Positions 52,406 through 62,372 of a DNA stretch of 64,000 bases are shown piece by piece (positions within the stretch are counted from its first letter, which is position 1; each line of letters opens with the position of its first letter). This DNA comes from Saonia flava (lineage in GTDB: Bacteria > Bacteroidota > Bacteroidia > Flavobacteriales > Flavobacteriaceae): the NCBI RefSeq assembly GCF_011927795.1, contig NZ_JAATJJ010000001.1, positions 62,001-126,000 of the forward strand. The letters are read 5' to 3'. The notes under the pieces were generated by a model. The model worked only from the letters and a program-made list of their open reading frames with translations, had not been told where the DNA came from and searched no databases. Position numbers and translations under genes: made by a program.

Positions 52406-54373
52406 ATGATTAAAAAAATCTGTTGTAAAATTAAATGTGCGCTCATAGTTCTTTTTTTGACCGGCGCATGTGTCTTTGCACAAGATTCTTTAAGTACGGA
52501 AGAGAATTTATTAAAGAAGTTCCAAGATGCTGAAAATGCCAATGGGCGTTATTTTTTCTTTTTTGATACACTTAATAGATATAATGAAAATTCAGCCTAT
52601 GATTGGTTGGATGCTGTCAATATATACCATAATAATTCTTATAAAATAAATGATTCTTCTGCCATAAGGCAATACAAGTTAATACAGTCTCAATTATATC
52701 ATGATATTGGTGATTATGATAAAAGCATAGCCATAACAAAAGAACTTTATACAGAAATCAACAAACTGGACCTGGAAACAAAAGAACGTCTATTAAATAT
52801 AATGGACAATGCCTACTCCAAATTAGAACTTTATGACAAGCAAATTGAAATTAGGGAGGAAAAACGCCATCTAGGTTTAACAAGTGATGTCGCCTTTTAT
52901 GATATATATTCCAATTTAGGCCTTCATAGAAAAGCCATGGAAGATTATATCGTTGAAGTAAAGAAAACTATTAGTGAAGATGATCATTATGGTTTGGCTG
53001 AATACAACAACAATGTGGGTAATTTCCTTAGATTGGATAGGTCTGCCCCAACGGCATTTCCTTATTTTAAAAAGGCCCTTAGTTACATTGACCTTTACTT
53101 AATCGATATTACCGAAGAGAAAACAGAAAGGGAAGTTGCTAGGGGAAACTTGTTAAAAGGTATTATTGAAGGTAATATTGGAAAATGTCATGTTCAATTA
53201 AAAGAATATGAAGAAGCCCTTCCTTTTTTAGAAAAAAGCATAGAGTCCATTAATGAAAACCATGAAGGGGTATATTCTGAAGATGTTATAGAAAACACGC
53301 TAAATCTGGTTGATTGTCATTTACAGTTAAAAAACTACAAACTTGCCAAGGAATATTTGGACCAAGAGTTAAGAATAACGAACGTTGCTCATATCATTAA
53401 AAAAAATCGGCTGCTAGCCCTTTATTATGATATGATCGAGGATTACAAAAATGCTTCTTTTTATTTAAAGAAAAATGTTAAAATAGCAGATTCTGTTGAT
53501 CTTACTACACCAAAATTAAAAAGGCAGCAGTTAGCGGCCGTAGCAGAAAAACAAATGGAAATATCCAGGTCCATGATCAATCAGCAGAAACTGGAAATGG
53601 AGAAAACGAGAAATGAACTGGCGTCCAAAGATGAAAAAATGAGCCTCGTATTTATTTCTTTAATTTTTACTTTATTAGGTTTTGCAGGATTAGTTTTTGC
53701 TTATCTAAAAAGTATCAAAAACCAGCGTTTAATTGCCAAGCAGAAACATATTATTGAAAATTCTTTGGTTGAGAAGGATTCTCTATTAAAGGAAATTCAT
53801 CACAGGGTAAAGAACAATCTTCAAATGGTGTCCAGCCTTTTGAGCTTGCAAACTAAAAATACAAGAAGCAAGGCAGCAATTGAAGCTTTAGAAGAAGGTA
53901 AGAGTAGGGTAAAGGCTATGGCATTGATTCATCAAAAACTGTATCAGAATGATGATTTATCTGTGATTGAAATGCAAGGCTATATTGAAAGTCTAATCAA
54001 TAGTGTACAGTCTGTTTATAAAAAAGGTGGGCACAATATTAATATCACAATAGATACCGAAGGAGTAGAATTGGACATTGATAGGGCTATTCCCTTTGGG
54101 TTAATTTTAAACGAGTTGGTGTCCAACTCTTTTAAATACGCATTTCCTGATGGAGACGAAAATGGCAAAATATATATTCACCTTAGAAAAAATGACGACC
54201 AAGGTTATTTTGAATATACGGACAACGGTGTTGGGCTTCCAGAAGATACGGACGAAAGGGCCAATTCTTCCATGGGAATCCGTTTAATGAACCGATTGGT
54301 TAACCAACTGCAATCCACCTTAAATATTGACAAAACTGTTGATGGTGTGAGGTTTTGGTTTAATTTTAAATAG
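52406..54373 (+). CDS. Sensor histidine kinase with TPR sensor part (HisKA_2 type)
   Basis: 655 residues from ATG 52406. A signal/anchor segment (ending GACVFAQD) is followed by a TPR-like region (about 60-390; YEEALPFLEKSIESINENHE) and a transmembrane helix (about 420-440). The HisKA_2/HWE-like dimerisation domain has LKEIHHRVKNNLQMVSSLLS (phospho-His in EIHHRVKNN). A HATPase_c domain closes (FGLILNELVSNSFKYAF; YTDNGVGLPED). TPR kinases of this type in Bacteroidota work with LytTR regulators, here the one encoded just upstream. Confidence 0.9.
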   Translation: MIKKICCKIKCALIVLFLTGACVFAQDSLSTEENLLKKFQDAENANGRYFFFFDTLNRYNENSAYDWLDAVNIYHNNSYKINDSSAIRQYKLIQSQLYHDIGDYDKSIAITKELYTEINKLDLETKERLLNIMDNAYSKLELYDKQIEIREEKRHLGLTSDVAFYDIYSNLGLHRKAMEDYIVEVKKTISEDDHYGLAEYNNNVGNFLRLDRSAPTAFPYFKKALSYIDLYLIDITEEKTEREVARGNLLKGIIEGNIGKCHVQLKEYEEALPFLEKSIESINENHEGVYSEDVIENTLNLVDCHLQLKNYKLAKEYLDQELRITNVAHIIKKNRLLALYYDMIEDYKNASFYLKKNVKIADSVDLTTPKLKRQQLAAVAEKQMEISRSMINQQKLEMEKTRNELASKDEKMSLVFISLIFTLLGFAGLVFAYLKSIKNQRLIAKQKHIIENSLVEKDSLLKEIHHRVKNNLQMVSSLLSLQTKNTRSKAAIEALEEGKSRVKAMALIHQKLYQNDDLSVIEMQGYIESLINSVQSVYKKGGHNINITIDTEGVELDIDRAIPFGLILNELVSNSFKYAFPDGDENGKIYIHLRKNDDQGYFEYTDNGVGLPEDTDERANSSMGIRLMNRLVNQLQSTLNIDKTVDGVRFWFNFK

Positions 54374-54449
54374 TTTTTTAGTGTAACAGATTCAATTTGT
54401 AATTTATCTTCTATTTACAGCTTAAAATTCTCTAATTTTGATTTTAAGC

Positions 54450-55502
54450 ATGAAAGCCCTTTTTAGAAAACATACTTTAAATTTTAAAAGGCCCAGTGGT
54501 ACTTCTAGGGGCATTCTTACACAAAAAGAAACCTGGTTTTTAATTCTTGAAGAAAACAACAAGTATGGTATTGGAGAATGTGGCCTGTTAAAAGGGTTAA
54601 GTTTTGATGATGTTCCAGAATATGAAGACAAACTTAAATGGGTGTGCAATAATATACATCTAGGAAAGGACTTGTTGTGGAATGAATTGAAAAAGTTTCC
54701 AAGCATTCAATTTGGAGTGGAACAGGCATTTATTTCCTTAGAGGCCGAGAACCCTTTTGAATTGTTTCCTTCAGATTTTACCATAAACGAAGCTTCAATT
54801 CCCATTAATGGATTAATCTGGATGGGAGATCAAGTTTTTATGCACGACCAGATTAAGCAAAAGCTTGCCCATGGCTTCACTTGTTTAAAGATGAAAATTG
54901 GAGCAATTAACTTTCAGACGGAAATTTCTTTGCTGAAATCTATTAGAGAAATGTATCCAAAAGAAGAAATAGAATTGCGGGTAGATGCCAATGGAGCATT
55001 TCATCCAAATGAAGCATTGGAAAAACTTAAGGTCCTATCTTATTGCGACCTACACTCAATTGAACAACCTATAAAGCAGGGCAATATACATGGAATGAAG
55101 GAATTGTGTTCCAAAACCCCATTGCCCATAGCTCTAGATGAAGAATTGATAGGAGTAAATGATGTAACAGAAAAGAAAAAATTACTACAAACAATACAAC
55201 CACAGTATATCATTTTAAAGCCAAGTTTGGTTGGAGGGTACAAGGGAAGCCAAGAGTGGATTGATTTGGCAGAAGAATATTCCATTGGTTGGTGGGTGAC
55301 AAGTGCCTTGGAAAGTAATATTGGATTAAATGCCATTGCACAATGGACATACACTTTAAACAATAAATTGCCTCAGGGATTGGGTACGGGTAGTTTGTAT
55401 ACAAATAATATAAATTCTCCTTTGACTATTCAGAAAGGAAGAATATATTACAAGACCAATAATAGTTGGCAAAATGATTTAATACAGAATTTATGTATAT
55501 AG
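54450..55502 (+). CDS. menC: o-succinylbenzoate synthase
   Basis: 350 residues of the enolase superfamily: the KxK catalytic pair in FTCLKMKIGA, metal ligands in ELRVDANGAF (Asp), IEQPI (Glu) and IALDEEL (Asp), and the second Lys in IILKPSLVGG. It dehydrates SHCHC to o-succinylbenzoate. Start at ATG 54450 (MKALFRKHTLNFKRPSG). The TAATTTTG element at 54433 lies 9 bp upstream. Its end overlaps the CPBP gene by 10 bp. Confidence 0.92.
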   Translation: MKALFRKHTLNFKRPSGTSRGILTQKETWFLILEENNKYGIGECGLLKGLSFDDVPEYEDKLKWVCNNIHLGKDLLWNELKKFPSIQFGVEQAFISLEAENPFELFPSDFTINEASIPINGLIWMGDQVFMHDQIKQKLAHGFTCLKMKIGAINFQTEISLLKSIREMYPKEEIELRVDANGAFHPNEALEKLKVLSYCDLHSIEQPIKQGNIHGMKELCSKTPLPIALDEELIGVNDVTEKKKLLQTIQPQYIILKPSLVGGYKGSQEWIDLAEEYSIGWWVTSALESNIGLNAIAQWTYTLNNKLPQGLGTGSLYTNNINSPLTIQKGRIYYKTNNSWQNDLIQNLCI

Positions 55503-56452
55503 AACAGGCTTATAAGGGTTTAAGTGAAACATGGAGATATGTTTTGGGATTTTTTTTAGTTTTTATTGCATGGCAATTTGTTGGAGGTATCCCATTAATG
55601 GCGGCTTTAATTTTAAAATCCAATTCACTTGCCGACTTAACTGGTGATTTGGGGCAAATGGCTGAAATTTTAGGAACTAACACCTTCCTGTTTTTTATGC
55701 TTTTAACTTTTGTTATTGGACTAGTTTGCCTTTTTGTTTTTGTGAAATTTGTTCACAAACAAGCAATATTATATTTAACAACATCAAGAAATAGGGTTGA
55801 TTGGAAACGAGTTCTTTTTTCCTTTTTTCTATGGGCTATAATTTCTATTGCTTTTATATTAATAGATATTTATTTCACACCTGAGAATTATGAGTTTAAT
55901 TTTAATTTAGGCCCTTTTCTAATTTTGGCAGTCATTGCTGTTTTAATGATTCCCATACAGACCAGTATGGAAGAATATTTTATGAGAGGTTATATGATGC
56001 AGGGCATTGGTATTATGGCAGGGAATAGATGGGTTCCTTTATTTATTACGTCCACACTTTTTGGTCTTATGCATATTTTTAATCCAGAAATTGGTAAGCT
56101 TGGGTATGGAGTACTTGTGTTTTATATTGGAACTGGTTTTTTTCTAGGAATCCTTACCTTAATGGACGAAGGCTTGGAACTGGCCCTTGGTTTTCATGCC
56201 GCAAATAATCTTACAGCGGCACTTTTGGTAACGGCGGATTGGACTGCTTTTACTACAGATTCAATTTACAGGGACATTTCGGAGCCTACTCTAGGATGGG
56301 ATATTTTTATCCCTGTTTTGGTAGTATACCCAATTTTACTGTTTATTTTTTCAAAGAAATATGGCTGGACAAACTGGAAAGAAAGATTAACGGGGAAAGT
56401 ACTTTCCAAGGAATCCTTTGCAGAAGTTAATGTTAATGATGTCCAATTATAA
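55493..56452 (+). CDS. CPBP (CAAX/Abi) family intramembrane protease-like protein
   Basis: 319 residues with seven or eight membrane helices. The Abi/CPBP motifs are SMEEYFMRGYMMQG (the EExxxR motif) and FGLMHIF and GFHAANN with the expected His residues. Such proteins cleave membrane substrates or act as bacteriocin self-protection or chaperone-like factors. It is tucked between menC and menE with overlaps at both ends, so it is translated from the same mRNA. A link to quinone synthesis is not known. Confidence 0.88.
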   Translation: MYIEQAYKGLSETWRYVLGFFLVFIAWQFVGGIPLMAALILKSNSLADLTGDLGQMAEILGTNTFLFFMLLTFVIGLVCLFVFVKFVHKQAILYLTTSRNRVDWKRVLFSFFLWAIISIAFILIDIYFTPENYEFNFNLGPFLILAVIAVLMIPIQTSMEEYFMRGYMMQGIGIMAGNRWVPLFITSTLFGLMHIFNPEIGKLGYGVLVFYIGTGFFLGILTLMDEGLELALGFHAANNLTAALLVTADWTAFTTDSIYRDISEPTLGWDIFIPVLVVYPILLFIFSKKYGWTNWKERLTGKVLSKESFAEVNVNDVQL

Positions 56453-57521
56453 TCACATTCATCCAAGTTTTAAATTAAATGGAATTTCTTGTTCCAAAAA
56501 AGAATTGGGACAAGTCGCCTGTGGCCTTATTAAAGAAGGAATGCCTTATGAGGTTTCAATAGGATACTTTCTTTTGGATTGGTTGTCATCAAAATCTACT
56601 ATAAATGTAAAAACTTCGGGTTCTACAGGAATCCCCAAGACCATTGTTCTAAAAAAAGAGCATATGGTTAATTCTGCCTTGGCCACAGGAAACTTTTTCA
56701 ATATACAATCTGGAAGCCTTGCCCTATTATGTTTACATACGGACTTCATTGCTGGAAAGATGATGCTTGTAAGAGCTATGGCACTTGGGCTAGAGTTGGA
56801 CTATGTTGAGCCAAGCGCTAATCCGCTACTCTATTGTTCTAAAAAGTATGAATTTGCTGCAATGGTTCCTTTACAGGTTGAAGGTTCTTTGCAAAAATTG
56901 AATCAAATAAGAACATTAATAGTTGGTGGCGCACCATTATCTTATAGCCTTGAAGAAGAACTAAGCACTATAAAATCTAAGGTGTATGAAACCTATGGCA
57001 TGACGGAAACTATAACACACATTGCCGTAAGAAAAGTATCCAGTGCTTCTAGTAGAGTCAATAACTATTTTAACATTCTTCCCGGTATTACGATTTCAAA
57101 GGATAATAGAGATTGTTTAATTATCAGCGCACCGAAAATTTCTGACTCCAATATTGTAACCAATGATGTAGTAAGATTACATTCCAATTCAACCTTTGAA
57201 TGGTTGGGGCGTTTTGATAATGTTATAAATTCTGGCGGTATTAAATTTATTCCAGAAGAAATAGAATCTAAGCTCGCATCCATTATTACGAACAGACTTT
57301 TTGTTGCGGGAATTCCTGATGAAAAATTGGGACAGAAACTTATTTTGGTAGTTGAGGGAAATGAAAGCTCAACTAAAATAATTGAGAAAATAAAAAATTC
57401 AAATTCCTTGTCAAAATTCGAAATTCCCAAAGAAGTTTTTATGGTTGAAAAGATAATAGAAACCAGTAATGGGAAAATTGACCGCCATAGAACACTTGAA
57501 CAACTTGTTGACAATAAATAG
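56439..57521 (+). CDS. menE: o-Succinylbenzoate-CoA ligase (AMP-binding family)
   Basis: 360 residues; a compact AMP-forming ligase: P-loop TSGSTGIPKTIVLKKEH, YETYGMTETITHIAVRK (A5/motif II), LGRFDNVINSGGIKF and a C-terminal catalytic Lys in SNGKIDRHRT. It activates o-succinylbenzoate to its CoA thioester. Shorter than typical MenE (about 450 aa) because the N-terminal part is reduced. Context (adjacent menC) favours MenE over other ligases. Start chosen at ATG 56439 (MSNYNHIHPSFKLNG). Confidence 0.88.
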   Translation: MSNYNHIHPSFKLNGISCSKKELGQVACGLIKEGMPYEVSIGYFLLDWLSSKSTINVKTSGSTGIPKTIVLKKEHMVNSALATGNFFNIQSGSLALLCLHTDFIAGKMMLVRAMALGLELDYVEPSANPLLYCSKKYEFAAMVPLQVEGSLQKLNQIRTLIVGGAPLSYSLEEELSTIKSKVYETYGMTETITHIAVRKVSSASSRVNNYFNILPGITISKDNRDCLIISAPKISDSNIVTNDVVRLHSNSTFEWLGRFDNVINSGGIKFIPEEIESKLASIITNRLFVAGIPDEKLGQKLILVVEGNESSTKIIEKIKNSNSLSKFEIPKEVFMVEKIIETSNGKIDRHRTLEQLVDNK

Positions 57522-57560
57522 GAATTCATTTTTGTATTTTCATCCAATAAAGTTAGAAGT

Positions 57561-58907
57561 ATGAAAAAAATAGTAAGACTGTATTTATTTCTTTTATGTT
57601 TTGCGGTTAATTCCCAGCAAATTTTATCGGAAAAAGAAAGAGCCATAGTAGTAGATGAAATCTTGGCCGACCGTTTTAATAATTTACTTCCAAGTTTAAT
57701 GGATGCCACTGGGATTGATATGTGGATTCTTATTTCCAGAGAGTACAATGAAGACCCAGTTTTAAGGACCATGTTGCCTTCTACTTGGTTAAATGCCCGC
57801 AGAAGAACAATTTTACTTTTCTATAGGGATAGGTCTAAGAATAGTATAGAAAAATTGGCAGTGGCCCGCTACAATGTTGGTGATAATATTAAATCTGCTT
57901 GGGATAAAGAAAAAGAGCCCAATCAATGGAAACGTTTAATACAACTGATAGAAGAGCGAAATCCATCAAAAATAGGTTTAAACTATTCTAAAGATCATAA
58001 TATAGCAGATGGTTTAGATAAGACAGATTTTGATGAGTTTATGCAAAACCTTCCAAAAAAGTACCATTCTAAGATAGTTTCTGCTGAACAATTGGGGGTA
58101 AGGTGGATTGAAACACGCTCGGAAAGGGAAATGGTTATTTATAACCAGTTAGTGGATATTACACATGATATTATAGCCGAAGCTTTTTCAGAAAAAGTAA
58201 TCACCCCGGGAATAACAACAACTAATGATGTGGAATGGTGGATGCGGCAAAAAGTAACCGATCTGGGATTGGAAACGTGGTTTCACCCAACTGTGGATAT
58301 ACAGCGAACTAGCGAAGAACTAGTGGGTCATTTGTATTCCTTTTCCGGTAGACCAGAAGACCAAGTAATTTTGCCTGGAGATTTATTGCATTGTGATTTT
58401 GGAATAACTTATTTAAGATTGAACACGGATTGCCAAGAATTGGCTTATGTACTTAAACCCAAGGAGGTTGAAGCACCAGATTATTTGGTAAATGCCTTGA
58501 AGGATGGTAACAAAGTACAGGATTTTTTAACCCAGAACATGGTTGCGGGAAAAACAGGAAATGAAATTTTGTTAGAATCTCTTCAAAAAGCAAAAAGTGC
58601 TGGTTTAAAACCCGCAATATATACACATCCTCTTGGAATGTACGGCCATTCTGCCGGTACAACTATTGGTATGTGGGATTCCCAAGGCGGTGTTATGAAG
58701 GATGATGGGGAAAATTATCCGCTAAACCCTAATACAGTATATGCTATTGAGTTAAACACTACGGTTACAATTCCAGAGTGGAAACGGGATATACGAATAA
58801 TGTTGGAGGAAGCAGGGTTTTATGGAGAAGATGGGTTTAGGTATGTTAATGGTCGACAGACCGAATTATTGTTGATACCCCGTCCCAAACCTCAATTGGG
58901 AAATTGA
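57561..58907 (+). CDS. Exported M24-family peptidase (Xaa-Pro aminopeptidase type)
   Basis: 448 residues with a Sec signal (ending CFAVNSQ). The pita-bread fold has the metal ligands LLHCDFGITYLRLNTDCQE (two Asp eleven residues apart), a His in HPLGMYGHSAG, Glu in YAIELNTTVT and Glu in MLEEAGFYG. It should cleave an N-terminal residue before proline, or act as a related dipeptidase, in the periplasm. Confidence 0.87.
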   Translation: MKKIVRLYLFLLCFAVNSQQILSEKERAIVVDEILADRFNNLLPSLMDATGIDMWILISREYNEDPVLRTMLPSTWLNARRRTILLFYRDRSKNSIEKLAVARYNVGDNIKSAWDKEKEPNQWKRLIQLIEERNPSKIGLNYSKDHNIADGLDKTDFDEFMQNLPKKYHSKIVSAEQLGVRWIETRSEREMVIYNQLVDITHDIIAEAFSEKVITPGITTTNDVEWWMRQKVTDLGLETWFHPTVDIQRTSEELVGHLYSFSGRPEDQVILPGDLLHCDFGITYLRLNTDCQELAYVLKPKEVEAPDYLVNALKDGNKVQDFLTQNMVAGKTGNEILLESLQKAKSAGLKPAIYTHPLGMYGHSAGTTIGMWDSQGGVMKDDGENYPLNPNTVYAIELNTTVTIPEWKRDIRIMLEEAGFYGEDGFRYVNGRQTELLLIPRPKPQLGN

Positions 58908-58955
58908 TTTTTTTTTGTACTTTTAATAACCTGTTGACTATTAAATTATTAGCGT

Positions 58956-60650
58956 ATGAGGTTATTGTTTGCAGTACTAGCATTTCTCTTAATATCTCCT
59001 ATTTCTTATGGGCAAAAAGAGATTAAGGGAATAATCACCAACAAGGGAGTCCCTTTGTCTAATGCCAATATCCAAAACTTAAATTCGGATATAAGTGTTA
59101 ATTCTGATATTGAGGGACATTATATAATACACGCTAATCCAAAAGAAGAATTGCTCTTTACATACATGGGCATGGATTCCATATCTATCATTGTGGAGGA
59201 TGTGACCAAAATATTGAACATGGAAATGGCACCAAGAGTGGAACAACTAAAAGAAGTGGTAGTCACCAAAAAACGTTTGCTCCAAAGTCAAAAAGAGTTA
59301 GAACTTGAATATGCTACCAATGAAAGGCTTGTTCGCACTGCTTTTGGGATTATTGATCCGGCCAAAGTTGCATATAGGGTAAGGGTATTGACTAAGAGGG
59401 ATATGATATCCAATCATTACCATTTTGGAATGTATTTACAAGGAAAATTTGCTGGCCTTAGCGTAAGCATACGACCGGATCAAAGTTTTGATGTTTTTCT
59501 AAGACCGGGCTCATCTTATTCGCCAAAGCCTGCTATTTTTGATATTGATGGACAAATTTTTAATGACGGTCCCACATGGTTGGATCCCAGTATTGTTGAA
59601 CGGGTCGCAATCTTGTCAAGTCTAGCTGCTTCGACCAGGTACGGTTCTATGGCCCATGGCGGTGTGGTGGTGATCAACACAAAGAACGGAACGTACTTGC
59701 CTAAAGAACCAGATAATACTCCTTATGACTATGCCTTGTTAAGGGACAATGTTTTGTCATCAGAGACGATGCCTTTTTACAACTTAACAAAACCAAATTA
59801 TTTAAAGAAATTGGAAAGTGCTTCTTTCGTTGGAGAAGCATGGCAGATATTTAAAGAAGAACAGATTAGTTATGGAAAATCACCTTATTTTTTACTGGAT
59901 TCTTATGCTTTTTTCAGAAAGAAATGGAGTGGGGACGAAATTGTAAGTGATTTAAGGTCAACGATCTTGTTGGAACATGGACAAAACCCTGTTATACTTA
60001 AATCTCTTGCCTTCATTTTGGATGCTTCGGGAGAGTTTCATCGATCCATCGATATATATGAGGAAATATTAAAGCTACGACCCAGCTATGCGCAATCCTA
60101 CAGGGATTTAGGCAATGTCTATGGAGAACTGGGTAATGATAACAAAGCAGTTGAAATATATTCAAGGTATATCAATTACACGAAGTTGGATACCGTTTCC
60201 AATGTTAAAAATATCGATTCCATAATCATGACCGAGTTTGGTCAAAAAATTGGCGAAAAAAGCCAAGTAGTTACTGGAACAACACGTTTGGTTTTTGAAT
60301 GGAGTCATAGTGATGCAGAATTTGGCCTGCAATTTGTCAACCCAGATAACCACTATTATACTTTTGAGCATACCTATGAATCTGATAAAAATCAATTCTA
60401 TAATGAAAAGACCAAAGGATATTCCAGTATTCAATATTTTATGCACAATGAGTTGGAAGGCAAATGGAGGGTCAATCTAAAATACCTAGGGAATAAAACC
60501 TATGAACCTACTTACCTTAAAGTTACGGTGCAAACCATGTTTGGCACCAAAAAGGAGGAAAGAAAAGTGCATTTATTCAAGTTAACAGAAAAAAATGTCA
60601 ACCAAGAACTTCTCGAAATATCCAATACTCTATTGGCTATGGGTAACTGA
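58956..60650 (+). CDS. TonB-plug-like protein with CarboxypepD_reg and TPR domains, no barrel
   Basis: 564 residues: Sec signal (ending SPISYGQ), a CarboxypepD_reg_2-like sandwich (20-95, KEIKGIITNKGVPLSNANI), a TonB receptor plug-like domain (about 165-245; PGSSYSPKPAIFDIDGQIF; STRYGSMAHGGVVVINTKNG), and then TPR units (about 345-400; SYAQSYRDLGNVYGELGNDN) with a beta-rich tail. It lacks the 22-strand barrel of a TonB receptor. It may be a periplasmic adaptor of the outer membrane. Not clearly related to its neighbours. Confidence 0.82.
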   Translation: MRLLFAVLAFLLISPISYGQKEIKGIITNKGVPLSNANIQNLNSDISVNSDIEGHYIIHANPKEELLFTYMGMDSISIIVEDVTKILNMEMAPRVEQLKEVVVTKKRLLQSQKELELEYATNERLVRTAFGIIDPAKVAYRVRVLTKRDMISNHYHFGMYLQGKFAGLSVSIRPDQSFDVFLRPGSSYSPKPAIFDIDGQIFNDGPTWLDPSIVERVAILSSLAASTRYGSMAHGGVVVINTKNGTYLPKEPDNTPYDYALLRDNVLSSETMPFYNLTKPNYLKKLESASFVGEAWQIFKEEQISYGKSPYFLLDSYAFFRKKWSGDEIVSDLRSTILLEHGQNPVILKSLAFILDASGEFHRSIDIYEEILKLRPSYAQSYRDLGNVYGELGNDNKAVEIYSRYINYTKLDTVSNVKNIDSIIMTEFGQKIGEKSQVVTGTTRLVFEWSHSDAEFGLQFVNPDNHYYTFEHTYESDKNQFYNEKTKGYSSIQYFMHNELEGKWRVNLKYLGNKTYEPTYLKVTVQTMFGTKKEERKVHLFKLTEKNVNQELLEISNTLLAMGN

Positions 60651-60678
60651 ATTATTATGAAAGTAACATCTTTAATTT

Positions 60679-62307
60679 TTAAACCTGTAAAACCCCCATA
60701 TTAAAAGGCTTTTCAATAGGAGCATGGTTGGCGGCTTCTATGCCCATAGAAATCCAAGTACGGGTTTCCAACGGGTCTATAATGGCATCGGTCCATAAAC
60801 GGGCAGCCGCATAATATGGAGAAACCTGCCCATCATATCTATTTTTTATTTTGTTAAATAGTTCTGCTTCTTTTTTCTCCGTAATTTTTTCACCTTTCTT
60901 TTCCAAAGAAGCTTTTTCTATCTGTAACAAGACCTTGGCCGCAGAATTTCCACTCATTACTGCGAGCTCTGCACTCGGCCATGCTACAATTAACCTGGGG
61001 TCATAGGCTTTTCCACACATGGCGTAGTTCCCTGCACCATAACTATTCCCAATAACCACGGTAAATTTGGGTACTACGGAATTGGCCACTGCATTTACCA
61101 TTTTCGCTCCGTCTTTAATGATGCCTCCTTGTTCACTTTTACTACCCACCATAAAACCGGTTACGTCTTGTAAAAAAACAAGCGGAATTTTCTTTTGGTT
61201 ACAGTTGGCAATAAATCGCGTCGCCTTATCAGCGGAATCAGAATAAATTACTCCGCCAAATTGCATTTCCCCTTTGGCTGTTTTAACTACTTTTCTTTGA
61301 TTGGCAACAATTCCCACGGCCCAGCCATCAATCCTGGCATAGCCCGTTAAAATTGTTTTTCCATAGCCCTCCTTGTATTGTTCAAAATCTGAATTATCCA
61401 CCAAGCGTTTAATAATTTCCAACATATCATATTGGTCAGAACGGGAGGCCGGTAAAATCCCATAGATATCATTAGGATTATCTATTGGGTTTTCTGTCTT
61501 TGTTCTACTATAACCAGCCTGATCAAAACCACCTATTTTATCTACTATATTTTTAATGGTATCCAAGGCATCTTTATCGTCCTTGGATTTATAATCGGTT
61601 ACACCACTTATTTCACAATGGGTAGTTGCCCCACCCAGTGTTTCGTTATCTATATTTTCTCCAATAGCAGCTTTTACCAGATAACTGCCCGCTAAAAAGA
61701 TACTACCTGTTTTGTCCACGATTAGTGCCTCATCACTCATAATGGGTAAATACGCACCTCCGGCTACACAACTTCCCATAACCGCTGCAATTTGGGTTAT
61801 TCCCATACTGCTCATAACCGCATTGTTTCTAAAAATACGTCCAAAATGTTCTTTATCAGGAAAAATTTCATCCTGTAGGGGCAAGTATACTCCTGCACTA
61901 TCTACCAAATAAATAATAGGAAGTTTATTCTCAATGGCTATCTCTTGCGCTCTAAGATTTTTCTTTCCTGTAATGGGAAACCAAGCCCCAGCTTTTACGG
62001 TGGCGTCATTGGCAACCACAACACATTGCTTTCCTTTAACAAAGCCAACCTTAACAACAACACCTCCAGATGGACAACCACCATGTTCTTCATACATGCC
62101 ATCTCCAACAAAGGCCCCGATTTCAATTGCTTCCTTTTTATCATCCAAAAGGTAGTCAATACGCTCTCTGGCGGTCATTTTTCCTTGAGCATGCAATTTT
62201 TCTATGCGTTGTTTTCCGCCTCCTAGCTTTACTTTTGCAAGTTCTTTTTTTAGATTTGAGAGGAGTAATTTATTATGGTCTTCATTTTTGTTGAAGTTGA
62301 TATCCAT
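60679..62307 (-). CDS. Acyl-CoA carboxylase beta subunit (carboxyltransferase)
   Basis: 542 residues, the biotin-dependent carboxyltransferase fold with crotonase-like halves: GKMTARERIDYLLDD, CVAGGAYLPIMSDEALIV and FLQDVTGFMVGSKSEQGGII, and FTVVIGNSYGAGNYAMCGKA. Sequence pattern is closest to methylcrotonyl-CoA carboxylase beta (leucine breakdown). The biotin-carrying alpha subunit is not next to it in this window, so it may be encoded elsewhere. Confidence 0.88.
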   Translation of the reverse strand: MDINFNKNEDHNKLLLSNLKKELAKVKLGGGKQRIEKLHAQGKMTARERIDYLLDDKKEAIEIGAFVGDGMYEEHGGCPSGGVVVKVGFVKGKQCVVVANDATVKAGAWFPITGKKNLRAQEIAIENKLPIIYLVDSAGVYLPLQDEIFPDKEHFGRIFRNNAVMSSMGITQIAAVMGSCVAGGAYLPIMSDEALIVDKTGSIFLAGSYLVKAAIGENIDNETLGGATTHCEISGVTDYKSKDDKDALDTIKNIVDKIGGFDQAGYSRTKTENPIDNPNDIYGILPASRSDQYDMLEIIKRLVDNSDFEQYKEGYGKTILTGYARIDGWAVGIVANQRKVVKTAKGEMQFGGVIYSDSADKATRFIANCNQKKIPLVFLQDVTGFMVGSKSEQGGIIKDGAKMVNAVANSVVPKFTVVIGNSYGAGNYAMCGKAYDPRLIVAWPSAELAVMSGNSAAKVLLQIEKASLEKKGEKITEKKEAELFNKIKNRYDGQVSPYYAAARLWTDAIIDPLETRTWISMGIEAANHAPIEKPFNMGVLQV

Positions 62308-62345
62308 TCTTAATAGGTTTCTTTAATTATGCTAAAGATATTGAT

Positions 62346-62353
62346 TAACTTTG
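62346..62353 (+). promoter_or_regulatory. Bacteroidota -7 promoter element
   Basis: TAACTTTG (TAnnTTTG) lies 19 bp before the ATG at 62373, leaving a short leader with AAAGATATTG upstream. Confidence 0.5.
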
Positions 62354-62372
62354 AGAAAACTCAAGAACAAAA

